In this document: positions 33,648-41,069 of the stretch, piece by piece
How positions within the stretch are numbered: position 1 is the stretch's first letter
Layout of the letters: the number at the start of each line of letters is the position of its first letter
Program-made: the position numbers and the translations under genes
From: Candidatus Gastranaerophilales bacterium
GTDB lineage: Bacteria > Cyanobacteriota > Vampirovibrionia > Gastranaerophilales > Gastranaerophilaceae
Assembly: GCA_944322625.1 (NCBI GenBank)
Contig: CALUPN010000003.1
Location: 1-54,817, forward strand
Reading direction: 5' to 3'
DNA length: 54,817 bases
The notes under the pieces: generated by a model
Told to the model about the DNA's origin: nothing
The model's database searches: none
Seen by the model: only the letters and a program-made list of their open reading frames with translations

Positions 33648-35312
33648 ATGAAAGTACAATCAACACAACAACAATTTAACCCACAATTTAGAGGCCCCGT
33701 TGACACAACGCTGCGCTTTTTGGCGACTAATCAGGCAATCGGAGCAAATGGTGTTGACTTCTGCTTTATGGTTTCTCCAAGAACCGCAAGTGATATGATA
33801 AAGCGCGGCCCGGCTGCCGGTATGGAAACACTAAGGCGTGAGATTATGGGTACGGTAAACGATACCTTTATGGGCTTGTTTGGCGCAGGAGCAGGCGCTT
33901 TAATTGCATTTGGATTAAATAAAAAATTCGGGCTAAACGTTAATAAATTCTTTACTGCGCCTGATACATTAAACATACTTGCCGAAAATAAAGCTCAACA
34001 GATTAAAGATAATAAATCTCAAATTGATTATATTAAGCAAACCTTAAAAAACTTAAAAGCCTATAATCCTGATGCCGAATTTAAAAACTCAGACGGTTTT
34101 GTAAGAATTTCAGATAAAACAATTGATGAAGTTGCAAAATCTATTGATAATTCTTTAAACAAAAAGATTAAATTTAACGAATGGATTAATAAAAATTCAA
34201 ATGAATCCAGAGAATTTATAATTAATAAAATAACTGCAAACACAGGTGCTCAAACTGAATATATTCTGGAATCTGCAAATAAAAAAAATATAAGTAAAAC
34301 AAATTTAAAATCATTACTTAACGATATATATATAGTATCTGATGCTTTTAATAAAGAAAAAGTAAAAGATGCATTTGTCGAACAAATTAAGGCCGGTAAA
34401 TCAATAAAAGAAAACTCTTTTATTAAAGGGCTTTCAAAATTTATGAAAACCAGATCCGCAATGGGATTTGGAATTGCTTCGCTTATAGGACTTTCTGTTC
34501 AACCGATAAACATGTACATTTCAAAGCTTAAAACAGGAACAGACGGTTTCGTCGGAGTTGAAGGCCGGAGTAAAGACAACAGCGGCGGCTTTAAAGTCAC
34601 TAAAGCCGCAAGTAGTGCCGCATTTTTCAGTATGGTTTTAGCAACTCTGGGTATGAGTCCGTGGAAATTCTTAACCTCCCCTTCTAAATTTATGAATAAG
34701 ATGTCATTTACGGGGAAAATGCCTACTATCAACCAGCTAAAAGGAGTCTACGGTATTACGGTTATATCCAGAATTCTTTCTGCCAGAGATAAGGACGAAC
34801 TCAGAGAAGTTCTCACAAAAGATACTCTGGGGTATTTAAGCTGGCTTGTTCTCGGAGACATTGTAAACAAGCTGGTAGCTGACGGATTAGATAAAACTGT
34901 TATGAATTACAGAGAAAAATTTACCCCGAAAACTTCAAAAGGCCTTACGGGCACACTAAAAAGGACTTTTCACGGTTCTCTTAAAACAAGAGATGAAATT
35001 CTTATAAAAACACTTGCCGATAACGGAATAGATGTTACTAAAAAAGATGGTGATAAAGTTGTCGGTAAGAAATTTAAAGATATGCTTAAAGATTTGGACA
35101 AAATTGCCGATAAAGCAGTTGTAAAAGCAACAAAAAAACGCCTCAGAACTCTTAATTGGGCACAAGCTGCAGGTTATATGTTCTCAGGTCTCGTTTTAGG
35201 ATTAGGAATCCCGAATTTAAATATCTATGTTACAAACATGCTTGATAAAAAAAGAAAAGCTGCTAAAGCCAAACAAGCTGAAGCTGAAGCTCAAATAAAT
35301 ACTGCTGCATAA
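33648..35312 (+). CDS. Membrane protein of unknown function, paralogue B (554 aa)
   Basis: Paralogue of the preceding gene, with matching order of hydrophobic segments (about 80-100, 275-300, 325-345, 400-415, 515-535) and soluble Lys/Asp-rich blocks. I prefer the ATG at 33648 (MKVQSTQQQFNPQFRG) over 33633 because the same MKVQST start, identical over 18 nt, begins the unrelated protein at 52224; the 33633 ATG overlaps the upstream stop codon. NPQFRG (11-16) matches NPSFKG of paralogue A. The tail is an Ala/Lys/Glu-rich helix. The 3' end overlaps convergent pgeF by 22 bp. The function is unknown; an envelope or internal-membrane structure is one idea. Confidence 0.75.
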   Translation: MKVQSTQQQFNPQFRGPVDTTLRFLATNQAIGANGVDFCFMVSPRTASDMIKRGPAAGMETLRREIMGTVNDTFMGLFGAGAGALIAFGLNKKFGLNVNKFFTAPDTLNILAENKAQQIKDNKSQIDYIKQTLKNLKAYNPDAEFKNSDGFVRISDKTIDEVAKSIDNSLNKKIKFNEWINKNSNESREFIINKITANTGAQTEYILESANKKNISKTNLKSLLNDIYIVSDAFNKEKVKDAFVEQIKAGKSIKENSFIKGLSKFMKTRSAMGFGIASLIGLSVQPINMYISKLKTGTDGFVGVEGRSKDNSGGFKVTKAASSAAFFSMVLATLGMSPWKFLTSPSKFMNKMSFTGKMPTINQLKGVYGITVISRILSARDKDELREVLTKDTLGYLSWLVLGDIVNKLVADGLDKTVMNYREKFTPKTSKGLTGTLKRTFHGSLKTRDEILIKTLADNGIDVTKKDGDKVVGKKFKDMLKDLDKIADKAVVKATKKRLRTLNWAQAAGYMFSGLVLGLGIPNLNIYVTNMLDKKRKAAKAKQAEAEAQINTAA

Positions 35313-35938
35313 TGTCTTAAAGTTGTACCGTTTTCTTTACGGTAAGAATAGAATAAATTATTATTACAACTTGTGCAATAAGGACAAATATCAATATTAA
35401 CAACTCCGATTTCTTCCAACTGACGGGCATTAATTCTTTTTAAATCCACATTTCTGCCCGTATAAAGATTTTCCGTATTTTTTACGGTTTTAAGAAGCAG
35501 CTCTTTTACATCTTCCGAAACTTCATAACAACACTGTGAAATGGCTGGTCCTATAAGAGCTGTTATATCTTTAGGGTCGGAATTCATTTTAAGCACGGTT
35601 TTTACTCCGATTTTCCCGACAGTCCCCCTCCATCCGGCATGAGATACAGCCGCAATGTTTTGTTTTTTGTCATAAAAAATTAAAGGAGTACAATCCGCAA
35701 AACGAAGATAAACCAAATCACCGTGATTTTTCAATATCAAACCGTCCGTCTCAGGATAATCAATTCTATCATCTACGAATTCAACATTATCACTGTGAGT
35801 TTGAACGGGTGTAATTATACGCTTTGGCTTTAAAAGACTGAAATCAAAACCTTCTCTTGTTGTAAAAAAAGCCGTAATTTCATTAAGCATATCACTTTTT
35901 AAAACTTTATACCCGTATACTGTCTCAAAACAGAACAT
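35291..35938 (-). CDS. pgeF: Peptidoglycan editing factor / multicopper-type purine nucleosidase family (YfiH)
   Basis: 215 residues of the YfiH/PgeF (laccase-domain) family: TTREGFDFS near the N-terminus, TPVQTHSDNVEFVDD, the metal-binding RFADCTPLIFYD and AVSHAGWRGTVGKIG, and CPYCTSCNNNLFYSYRKENG at the end. Members act on adenosine and related nucleosides in vitro and, in E. coli, correct UDP-MurNAc-L-Ser. The conserved His, Cys and His ligands are present. It has no partner genes and overlaps the 3' end of the convergent membrane protein gene. Confidence 0.92.
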   Translation of the reverse strand: MFCFETVYGYKVLKSDMLNEITAFFTTREGFDFSLLKPKRIITPVQTHSDNVEFVDDRIDYPETDGLILKNHGDLVYLRFADCTPLIFYDKKQNIAAVSHAGWRGTVGKIGVKTVLKMNSDPKDITALIGPAISQCCYEVSEDVKELLLKTVKNTENLYTGRNVDLKRINARQLEEIGVVNIDICPYCTSCNNNLFYSYRKENGTTLRHYAAVFI

Positions 35939-36039
35939 TCAAATACCTCTCTATGTATTAATTTATAGCATAAATCTGAGAAATTTTAAGAGTAAAAAAA
36001 TATTTTTTATGCATCAGTACGGTAGTAAAAGCACCAAAC

Positions 36040-36231
36040 TTATTGTTCATCTGGAAATCCTATTTTATTAATACAAAATATTTTCAGCTTATTCAATATG
36101 TATTCATATTCAGAAATTATCGGTTGATATTTCCATCCGGTATCGTCTTTTGCCTGCCATTTCAGAGCAAAAAGCGTCGTTTCAAACATATTAACTATTT
36201 CGTTGCATTCTTTTATTGTTTCAGTATCCAT
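36040..36231 (-). CDS. Small protein of unknown function divergent from an AbrB-like gene (63 aa)
   Basis: Starts MDTETIKECNEIVNMFETTL. The ATG at 36231 has AAGGAGA 6 nt upstream; an in-frame ATG 57 nt earlier would run through the operator and has no ribosome-binding site. The product is acidic and aromatic-rich (ALKWQAKDDTGWKYQPIISE), with a helical C-terminus. No known toxin motif is seen. A minus-strand promoter with TTGACA, 18-nt spacer, TACTAT overlaps the inverted repeat at 36242-36288, giving a short leader. Confidence 0.65.
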   Translation of the reverse strand: MDTETIKECNEIVNMFETTLFALKWQAKDDTGWKYQPIISEYEYILNKLKIFCINKIGFPDEQ

Positions 36232-36241
36232 GATAGTCTCC

Positions 36242-36288
36242 TTGTTGACATTCGAATAGTAACATATATAGCAACAAAATGTCAACAA
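36242..36288. promoter_or_regulatory. Operator-like inverted repeat in the divergent promoter
   Basis: TTGTTGACATT (36242-36252) and AATGTCAACAA (36278-36288) are perfect 11-bp arms around a 25-nt AT-rich centre. The right arm contains the TTGACA -35 of the minus-strand gene. A plus-strand TATAAT follows at 36296-36301, ahead of the AbrB-like gene. Autoregulation by the AbrB-like protein is the simplest reading. Confidence 0.6.
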
Positions 36289-36322
36289 ATTTTGATATAA
36301 TCAATATTAAGGCGGATACAAA

Positions 36323-36484
36323 ATGATTGAAAAAAAATTACGGAATATAGGCAACAGTTGGGGAGTAATTATTCCCAAGGCAATAATAGACGGCCTCGGG
36401 ATTAACCCGGTGCTGGATAAAGTAGAAATTTATCTAGAAAACAATGAAATCCGCATCCGCAAGCAGGATAGAAGCCCGCATTAA
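36323..36484 (+). CDS. AbrB/MazE-type DNA-binding protein (53 aa)
   Basis: Short swapped-hairpin AbrB-fold protein: KLRNIGNSWGVIIPKAIIDG (5-24), then DKVEIYLENNEIRIRK (32-47). This is the size and pattern of MazE-like antitoxins, which bind their own promoter. It begins 22 nt after a TATAAT and lies opposite the 63-aa gene across a perfect inverted repeat. No MazF or other RNase toxin follows; the next item is the small membrane-peptide locus at 36.5 kb. It is either a solitary transition regulator or the antitoxin of an unrecognised partner (the 63-aa protein is the only candidate). Confidence 0.75.
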   Translation: MIEKKLRNIGNSWGVIIPKAIIDGLGINPVLDKVEIYLENNEIRIRKQDRSPH

Positions 36485-36498
36485 TAGGGTAGTACCAT

Positions 36499-36546
36499 AC
36501 CTCCACCGGCACAGGCATGAACGAAGAACTCAACCGGAGAGGAGGT
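36499..36546 (+). promoter_or_regulatory. Leader hairpin that sequesters a Shine-Dalgarno
   Basis: ACCTCC (36499-36504) pairs with GGAGGT (36541-36546), extended by CCGG (36506-36509) with CCGG (36534-36537). The GGAGG is the ribosome-binding site of the ATG at 36554. This resembles the start-site hairpin of the 24-aa ORF at 22.4 kb. Confidence 0.5.
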
Positions 36547-36553
36547 GATAACT

Positions 36554-36627
36554 ATGACCAGGAATATAATAAAACCGTCATAACGGTCATTATAACGGTT
36601 TTCAAAATTATTCTTATTTGGTTATAG
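36554..36627 (+). pseudogene. Small membrane-peptide ORF needing a -1 frameshift
   Basis: GAGGAGG lies 8 nt before the ATG at 36554, but that frame stops after 9 codons (TAA, 36581-36583). Moving back one base at the AAAA run (36571-36574) opens a frame to 36627, giving a 24-residue peptide starting MTRNIIKTVITVIIT and ending ILIWL, the same length and build as the peptide at 22390. Either an A was lost from a run of five (decayed toxin) or translation shifts frame. The same hydrophobic frame can also start at an ATG at 36517 (36 codons), without a good ribosome-binding site. Confidence 0.45.
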
Positions 36628-36637
36628 GGTACGAAGC

Positions 36638-36672
36638 GAAGCTCTAAGGAAGTCTGATTTTCTTAGGGCTTC
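36638..36672. other. Hairpin downstream of the peptide locus
   Basis: GAAGCTCTAAG pairs with CTTAGGGCTTC (one wobble), with a short loop. It is followed by C-rich rather than T-rich sequence, so it is more likely a transcript-stabilising fold than a classic terminator. The remaining bases to aspS show no gene. Confidence 0.45.
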
Positions 36673-36811
36673 CCCCTATGTATCTATTATTTACTATTTG
36701 TCCTGTTTTGTCAAGATTATTGCCTCTGCATTTCTTTCCCCCTATTTACATTTACCCCCTTTTTTGTTACGATTTTAGGGCAAAATAGAATTTTTATAGG
36801 GAGATGATAAA

Positions 36812-38584
36812 TTGAAAACCAGAATGAAATCGAATAATTGCGGTGAATTAAATCTTAGCAATTTAAATGAAGAAGTTACTTTATCCGGCTGGGTTTCTAC
36901 GGTCAGAGACTTAGGCGGAATTTTGTTTATAGAATTAAGGGACAGAAGCGGATTTTTCCAGCTTGTAGCTAACCCGCAGATTAACCCTGATGTACATAAA
37001 GCTTTTGAAAAAGTAAGAAGCGAATATGTAATTATGGTAAAAGGCAAGGTCACAAAAAGGCCGGAAGAGACTTATAACGAGAAATATCCTACCGGTCAGG
37101 TTGAGATGTATCCGGAATCTGTTGAAATCTTAGCGGAGTCTAAGGTATTGCCGTTTGTGCTGGGTGATGACAGTGTCTCAGAGGATATCAGATTAAAATA
37201 CAGATATCTTGATATCAGAAACGAAAAAATGCTTAATAACCTGAAAACCCGCCACAACATTGTTCAGGCAGTTAGAAATTATTTAAACAATCAGGATTTT
37301 CTTGAAGTTGAAACACCGATATTGATTAAAACAACTCCGGAAGGGGCAAGAGATTATCTTGTACCTTCACGTGTTCAGCCGGGGAAATTCTTTGCGCTTC
37401 CGCAATCTCCGCAAATCTTTAAGCAATTACTTATGGTAGGCGGAATTGAAAAATATTATCAAATCGCAAAATGCTTCCGTGATGAGGACTTGAGAGCAGA
37501 CAGACAGCCTGAATTCACACAGATTGATATGGAATTATCTTTTGTTGAACAGCAGGATGTTATAAAAGTTGTAGAAGGACTGCTTGTAGATGCGTTTAAG
37601 GCAGCAGGAGTCGAGATTAAGCCTCCATTCAAGCAAATCCCGTGGCAGGAAGCTATGGACAGATTTGGTTCTGATAAGCCGGATACAAGATTTGGATTAG
37701 AACTTTTTGATATCGGAGATATCATTCTTGAATCAAATTTTGAAATTGTTAAAAATACTCTGCTTAACGGCGGAATTGTAAGAGGTATAAGAATTCCGGG
37801 CGGAGCTAAGTATTCAAGAAAAGATATTGATGATATTACAAAGCTTGCTGTATCATTCGGTGCTAAGGCTTTAGCTAATATTATTTATAACGAAGACGGC
37901 ACAGCTAAGTCTCCTGTTTTAAAGTTTGTGACAGAAGAGCAGGCAAAAGCTATTCAGGAAAGAGCAGGGGCAGAAGCAGGCGATATCATATTCTTTGTTG
38001 CGGATAAGCCGAAACTTGTTTATGACATTATGGGCAGATTGAGATTACATTTCGGAAAATCTCTTAACCTTATTGATGAAAATAAACACAACCTTCTCTG
38101 GGTTGTAGATTTCCCGATGTTTGAGTGGTCTGATGAAGAAGGCAGGTTTATGGCAATGCACCATCCGTTTACTTCTCCAAACTTAGAAGATTTAGACAAA
38201 TTGGACAGCGGCGATTTGGGCAATGTAAAATCAATCGCTTATGATATTGTATACAACGGAACAGAGCTTGGCGGCGGTTCAGTCAGAATTCACTCAAGCG
38301 AAGTCCAAAAGAAAATATTCAAGGCACTGGGTTTAACAGAAGAAGAAGCCGCAGAGAAGTTCGGATTTATGGTTAATGCACTTCAATACGGCACCCCACC
38401 GCATGCGGGACTTGCGATTGGTTTAGACAGACTCGTAGCATTGTTATGCAGAACAGATTCTATCCGTGATGTTATTGCATTTCCGAAAAACGCAAGCGCT
38501 AAAGATTTGATGAGCGACGCTCCGGGCGAAGCCTCATTACAGCAGATGCGGGAACTGCATATTAAAAGTACGGTAAAACAATAA
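36812..38584 (+). CDS. aspS: Aspartyl-tRNA synthetase
   Basis: 590-residue bacterial-type class II synthetase that charges tRNA-Asp (or also tRNA-Asn where no AsnRS exists). The N-terminal OB-fold anticodon domain (about 15-105: EVTLSGWVSTVRDLGGILFI) is followed by the class II core: motif 2 in FRDEDLRADRQPEFTQIDMEL (about 222-242), the bacterial GAD insertion (about 300-410) and motif 3 in GLAIGLDRLVALL near 535-547. The start is TTG with GGGAG 8 nt upstream. An ATG 12 nt further in is the alternative. It ends at a terminator at 38608-38640. Confidence 0.97.
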   Translation: MKTRMKSNNCGELNLSNLNEEVTLSGWVSTVRDLGGILFIELRDRSGFFQLVANPQINPDVHKAFEKVRSEYVIMVKGKVTKRPEETYNEKYPTGQVEMYPESVEILAESKVLPFVLGDDSVSEDIRLKYRYLDIRNEKMLNNLKTRHNIVQAVRNYLNNQDFLEVETPILIKTTPEGARDYLVPSRVQPGKFFALPQSPQIFKQLLMVGGIEKYYQIAKCFRDEDLRADRQPEFTQIDMELSFVEQQDVIKVVEGLLVDAFKAAGVEIKPPFKQIPWQEAMDRFGSDKPDTRFGLELFDIGDIILESNFEIVKNTLLNGGIVRGIRIPGGAKYSRKDIDDITKLAVSFGAKALANIIYNEDGTAKSPVLKFVTEEQAKAIQERAGAEAGDIIFFVADKPKLVYDIMGRLRLHFGKSLNLIDENKHNLLWVVDFPMFEWSDEEGRFMAMHHPFTSPNLEDLDKLDSGDLGNVKSIAYDIVYNGTELGGGSVRIHSSEVQKKIFKALGLTEEEAAEKFGFMVNALQYGTPPHAGLAIGLDRLVALLCRTDSIRDVIAFPKNASAKDLMSDAPGEASLQQMRELHIKSTVKQ

Positions 38585-38607
38585 AAAAAATTACATGCCA
38601 TAAAAAA

Positions 38608-38640
38608 AAGGACTTGCTGACAGAAAGGCAAGTCTTTTTG
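38608..38640 (+). terminator. Rho-independent terminator after aspS
   Basis: GGACTTGC and GCAAGTC-T form a 7-8 bp stem around a 10-nt loop, followed by TTTTT. Confidence 0.85.
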
Positions 38641-38678
38641 CATAAAAGGAAATAAAGGAATTAATATTTGTATTAAAA

Positions 38679-39671
38679 CTAGCCGCCGCCCCAATCGAAA
38701 TTTGTACTTATTGAATCATCTATTAACGATTGAAGAGACTGCAGCTCTTGATTAATAGCTTCCAGTTCTGTTGATAAATCTTGATTTTCAATATCCAGCC
38801 AATTCTCTTTTTCACTGATTCTGGCTTTTTCAGCTTCATACCAGGCAGTTATTTCTTCTCTGACGGAAGAATCGGTTCTTTCCTGAACCATTCCGTTCGT
38901 TACAAAGTATGTAAGAGAAGTATCAGGATCATAATTACCATCTTCATTAACCGTTTCAAGCTGGAAAGTTCCGCTCACGATTGCGTCACTTACGTAATCA
39001 TCATTAGCGGCCATATCTTTATTATATTCTGTCGTCCAGCCGTTTGCAGCCGCAGCCTGGAATATCGGATAATAAAAATCTATAATTTGTTGAATTTTAT
39101 CGGTTGTTTCATCAGACGTATTAACGACAGTTTTATCTCCTGTTGCCTCACCCGTAGTTGTTTGTACACTGTCTGCATCAAAACTCGATTCAACCTTTTC
39201 ATTATTCATAACTGTTTGGAATTGTTCTTCCGTAGTACCCGGAATAAGTGCAGCCAATATTGCAGGTATATTATCAGTAGAAAAAGTTCCGCCCTGTCCT
39301 TTAGAATTCATTGCAGATGAGCCTAAAACACTTGTTATGGCATCAGCATATGCCTGACTCATTACAACCTGGCCTTTGAAATCAGTTAAAATCATTGAGT
39401 TTTCACTCTTCAACGGTTGCGAGCCGCTGAGTATTGCTGCATAATTTCTGCCATATCCCATCAAATAATTATAATTAATCTTATTATATTGCCCGTTTGC
39501 ATAATAAGAAATCTGCTTGGATTGAAGCCTGCTTTGATACTCTCTGGAAAGCGCACTCTGCTCCCTTGTTAATGCCATTTTTTCCATGGAATTAATAGAG
39601 ATACCATACTCGCAATCTGCTTTGCGGGCGGTTAATGTTAAAAGTCTAATTTGTGAGCAGGCTAATCCCAT
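38679..39671 (-). CDS. Protein of unknown function in the sigma-28 regulon (330 aa)
   Basis: The N-terminus (SQIRLLTLTARKADCEYGIS, about 6-25) and the following helices (MEKMALTREQSALSREYQSR, 30-49) recall a family seen repeatedly in such genomes, but I cannot name a function. The centre is acidic and Thr/Ser-rich (VQTTTGEATGDKTVVNTSDE), with AAANGWTTEYNKDMAANDDY. The C-terminus is a coiled coil (ISEKENWLDIENQDLSTELE). No signal peptide is present. An almost exact sigma-28 promoter lies 35 bp upstream, so it is likely flagellum-associated, for example an exported structural or length-control protein. The ATG has AAGGAAA upstream. Confidence 0.75.
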   Translation of the reverse strand: MGLACSQIRLLTLTARKADCEYGISINSMEKMALTREQSALSREYQSRLQSKQISYYANGQYNKINYNYLMGYGRNYAAILSGSQPLKSENSMILTDFKGQVVMSQAYADAITSVLGSSAMNSKGQGGTFSTDNIPAILAALIPGTTEEQFQTVMNNEKVESSFDADSVQTTTGEATGDKTVVNTSDETTDKIQQIIDFYYPIFQAAAANGWTTEYNKDMAANDDYVSDAIVSGTFQLETVNEDGNYDPDTSLTYFVTNGMVQERTDSSVREEITAWYEAEKARISEKENWLDIENQDLSTELEAINQELQSLQSLIDDSISTNFDWGGG

Positions 39672-39705
39672 TTTCTGTTTCCTTTATTTAGTCCCTTTTA
39701 CATGT

Positions 39706-39732
39706 ATATCGGCATTTTTAGCTAAAACTTTA
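39706..39732 (-). promoter_or_regulatory. Sigma-28 (FliA) promoter of the 330-aa gene
   Basis: On the minus strand: TAAAGTTT, an 11-nt spacer, GCCGATAT (one change from consensus). The upstream tract (TGTAAAGATTTGTAAA) matches that of the promoter at 27651-27677. Confidence 0.87.
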
Positions 39733-39829
39733 GGATTTTTAGAAAAAAATTTACAAATCTTTACATTAAAGCAATTTTGCTCTATTTTTGGTTTTATACA
39801 TGATAGAAGGACAAGTGTCAGGAGTACGT

Positions 39830-41035
39830 ATGACTACAATTAATTTAGTTTCAAACAATGGTAATCAACCGATTAGCACACAGACAAACACATCTCAGGT
39901 TAATTTCAGGGCGGCAGCTGCTATACCTGAACAAAATGAAATTGATACATTTATAAAAGAACGCGAAAAAGCTAAAAAAGATGCTAAGAAACAGCAAAAT
40001 TTAAATACGGGAATTCAAATAGCGGTACTTGGAGCTTTATTGGCTTCCGTCGGATTGTCTTTATGGATGTTTTTAGGTAAAGGTGCAGCAAAAACAGAAT
40101 TTTCAAAAATTACCGAAAAGATGCCCTCTCTGAAAGATGATTGTGTAAACCCAAAAGTTAAAAACTTTATTGAAAAAACTATAAAAATTTTAGAAGCACC
40201 AAAAGACTTTGTTAAATATACAGGTGCAAAAGCCCCGAGAATGGTTTTATTTCACGGTCCTACAGGAACGGGTAAAACTTTTTCGGCAAAACTTCTTGCA
40301 AAAGAAATGGGCGCAGAATACGGAGAGATTCAATTCTCGGATTTATCTTCGGAATACGTAGGTAAAACCGCAGTTAATATCTCTAAAAAATTTAAAGAAA
40401 TTGCAAAAATTGCTAAAAAACATCCTGACAAAAAGTATGTTGTTACATTTAACGAGATTGACTCTCTGATTAATAATGTTAATAAATTAGGTCCTAATAA
40501 CCAGCATCTGGGACAAAACAGAACTTCATTCCTTAACGGGTTAGACTCGATTAAAGATATACCGAATTTAACAATCGTAGGAACAACGAATATTAATCCA
40601 AATACTGCAAATCTTGATGCTGCAACTTTAAGCAGACTGGGTAATATTTTTGAAATAGAGAAACCTATTCAAAATGAAATCAAATCAGCATTAAAATTTC
40701 ATTTAGGTAAATCCGAAGCTGCAAAAGACTTAATCGGCAATGATGCCGAGTTGGATAAAATAGCTGCATTAATTCAACAGAAAAACGGTGCTCAAAGAGA
40801 TGTTGCTAATATCGTAGATACCGCGCTTTCTGATTTTCTTGTTAAAAATATAGACAATCCGGCTAAAAACAGTACCAAAATAACAGCAGATTATTTAATG
40901 AATGCAGCTAAAAATAAAGAGACATGGGCTGCCGGAATTGAATCAGGAACAAATAAACCCGGCAGTAATGATGCTCAAAACAAATTAATGGACGCATTCT
41001 GGAGATTTATAGCAAAAACAAACGGTGCAATATAA
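39830..41035 (+). CDS. Membrane-anchored AAA+ ATPase with Asn in Walker B (copy 1)
   Basis: 401 residues. A polar N-terminus with NFRA (25-28) leads into a coiled segment and one membrane helix (about 57-80, IQIAVLGALLASVGLSLWMF). The AAA+ module follows: Walker A GPTGTGKT near 143-150; Walker B VVTFNEID near 204-211, where the usual Asp is Asn208; sensor 1 IVGTTNINP; and an arginine in LSRLGN. The catalytic Glu is kept, so nucleotide binding may persist with weak Mg-dependent hydrolysis. CAGGAG precedes the chosen ATG; an upstream in-frame ATG at 39788 is unlikely. It is followed 34 bp later by its paralogue, suggesting a hetero-oligomer with one impaired subunit. The overall type resembles FtsH/proteasomal-type ATPases without a protease domain. 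Confidence 0.82.
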   Translation: MTTINLVSNNGNQPISTQTNTSQVNFRAAAAIPEQNEIDTFIKEREKAKKDAKKQQNLNTGIQIAVLGALLASVGLSLWMFLGKGAAKTEFSKITEKMPSLKDDCVNPKVKNFIEKTIKILEAPKDFVKYTGAKAPRMVLFHGPTGTGKTFSAKLLAKEMGAEYGEIQFSDLSSEYVGKTAVNISKKFKEIAKIAKKHPDKKYVVTFNEIDSLINNVNKLGPNNQHLGQNRTSFLNGLDSIKDIPNLTIVGTTNINPNTANLDAATLSRLGNIFEIEKPIQNEIKSALKFHLGKSEAAKDLIGNDAELDKIAALIQQKNGAQRDVANIVDTALSDFLVKNIDNPAKNSTKITADYLMNAAKNKETWAAGIESGTNKPGSNDAQNKLMDAFWRFIAKTNGAI

Positions 41036-41069
41036 AATAAAATTAACGGAAATAAAAGGTTAGTAAAAT

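Noticed and set aside
36232..36288. N-terminal extension of the 63-aa gene to 36288
   Set aside because: It would code through the operator/promoter and has no Shine-Dalgarno; AAGGAGA supports the start at 36231.
36323..36484. Complete MazEF toxin-antitoxin operon
   Set aside because: The MazE-like gene is clear, but no MazF-like or other RNase ORF follows on the same strand.
36517..36627. 36-aa ORF from the ATG at 36517 as the main product of the peptide locus
   Set aside because: It has no usable ribosome-binding site; the strong GGAGG serves the ATG at 36554. It is kept only as an alternative start of the same hydrophobic frame.
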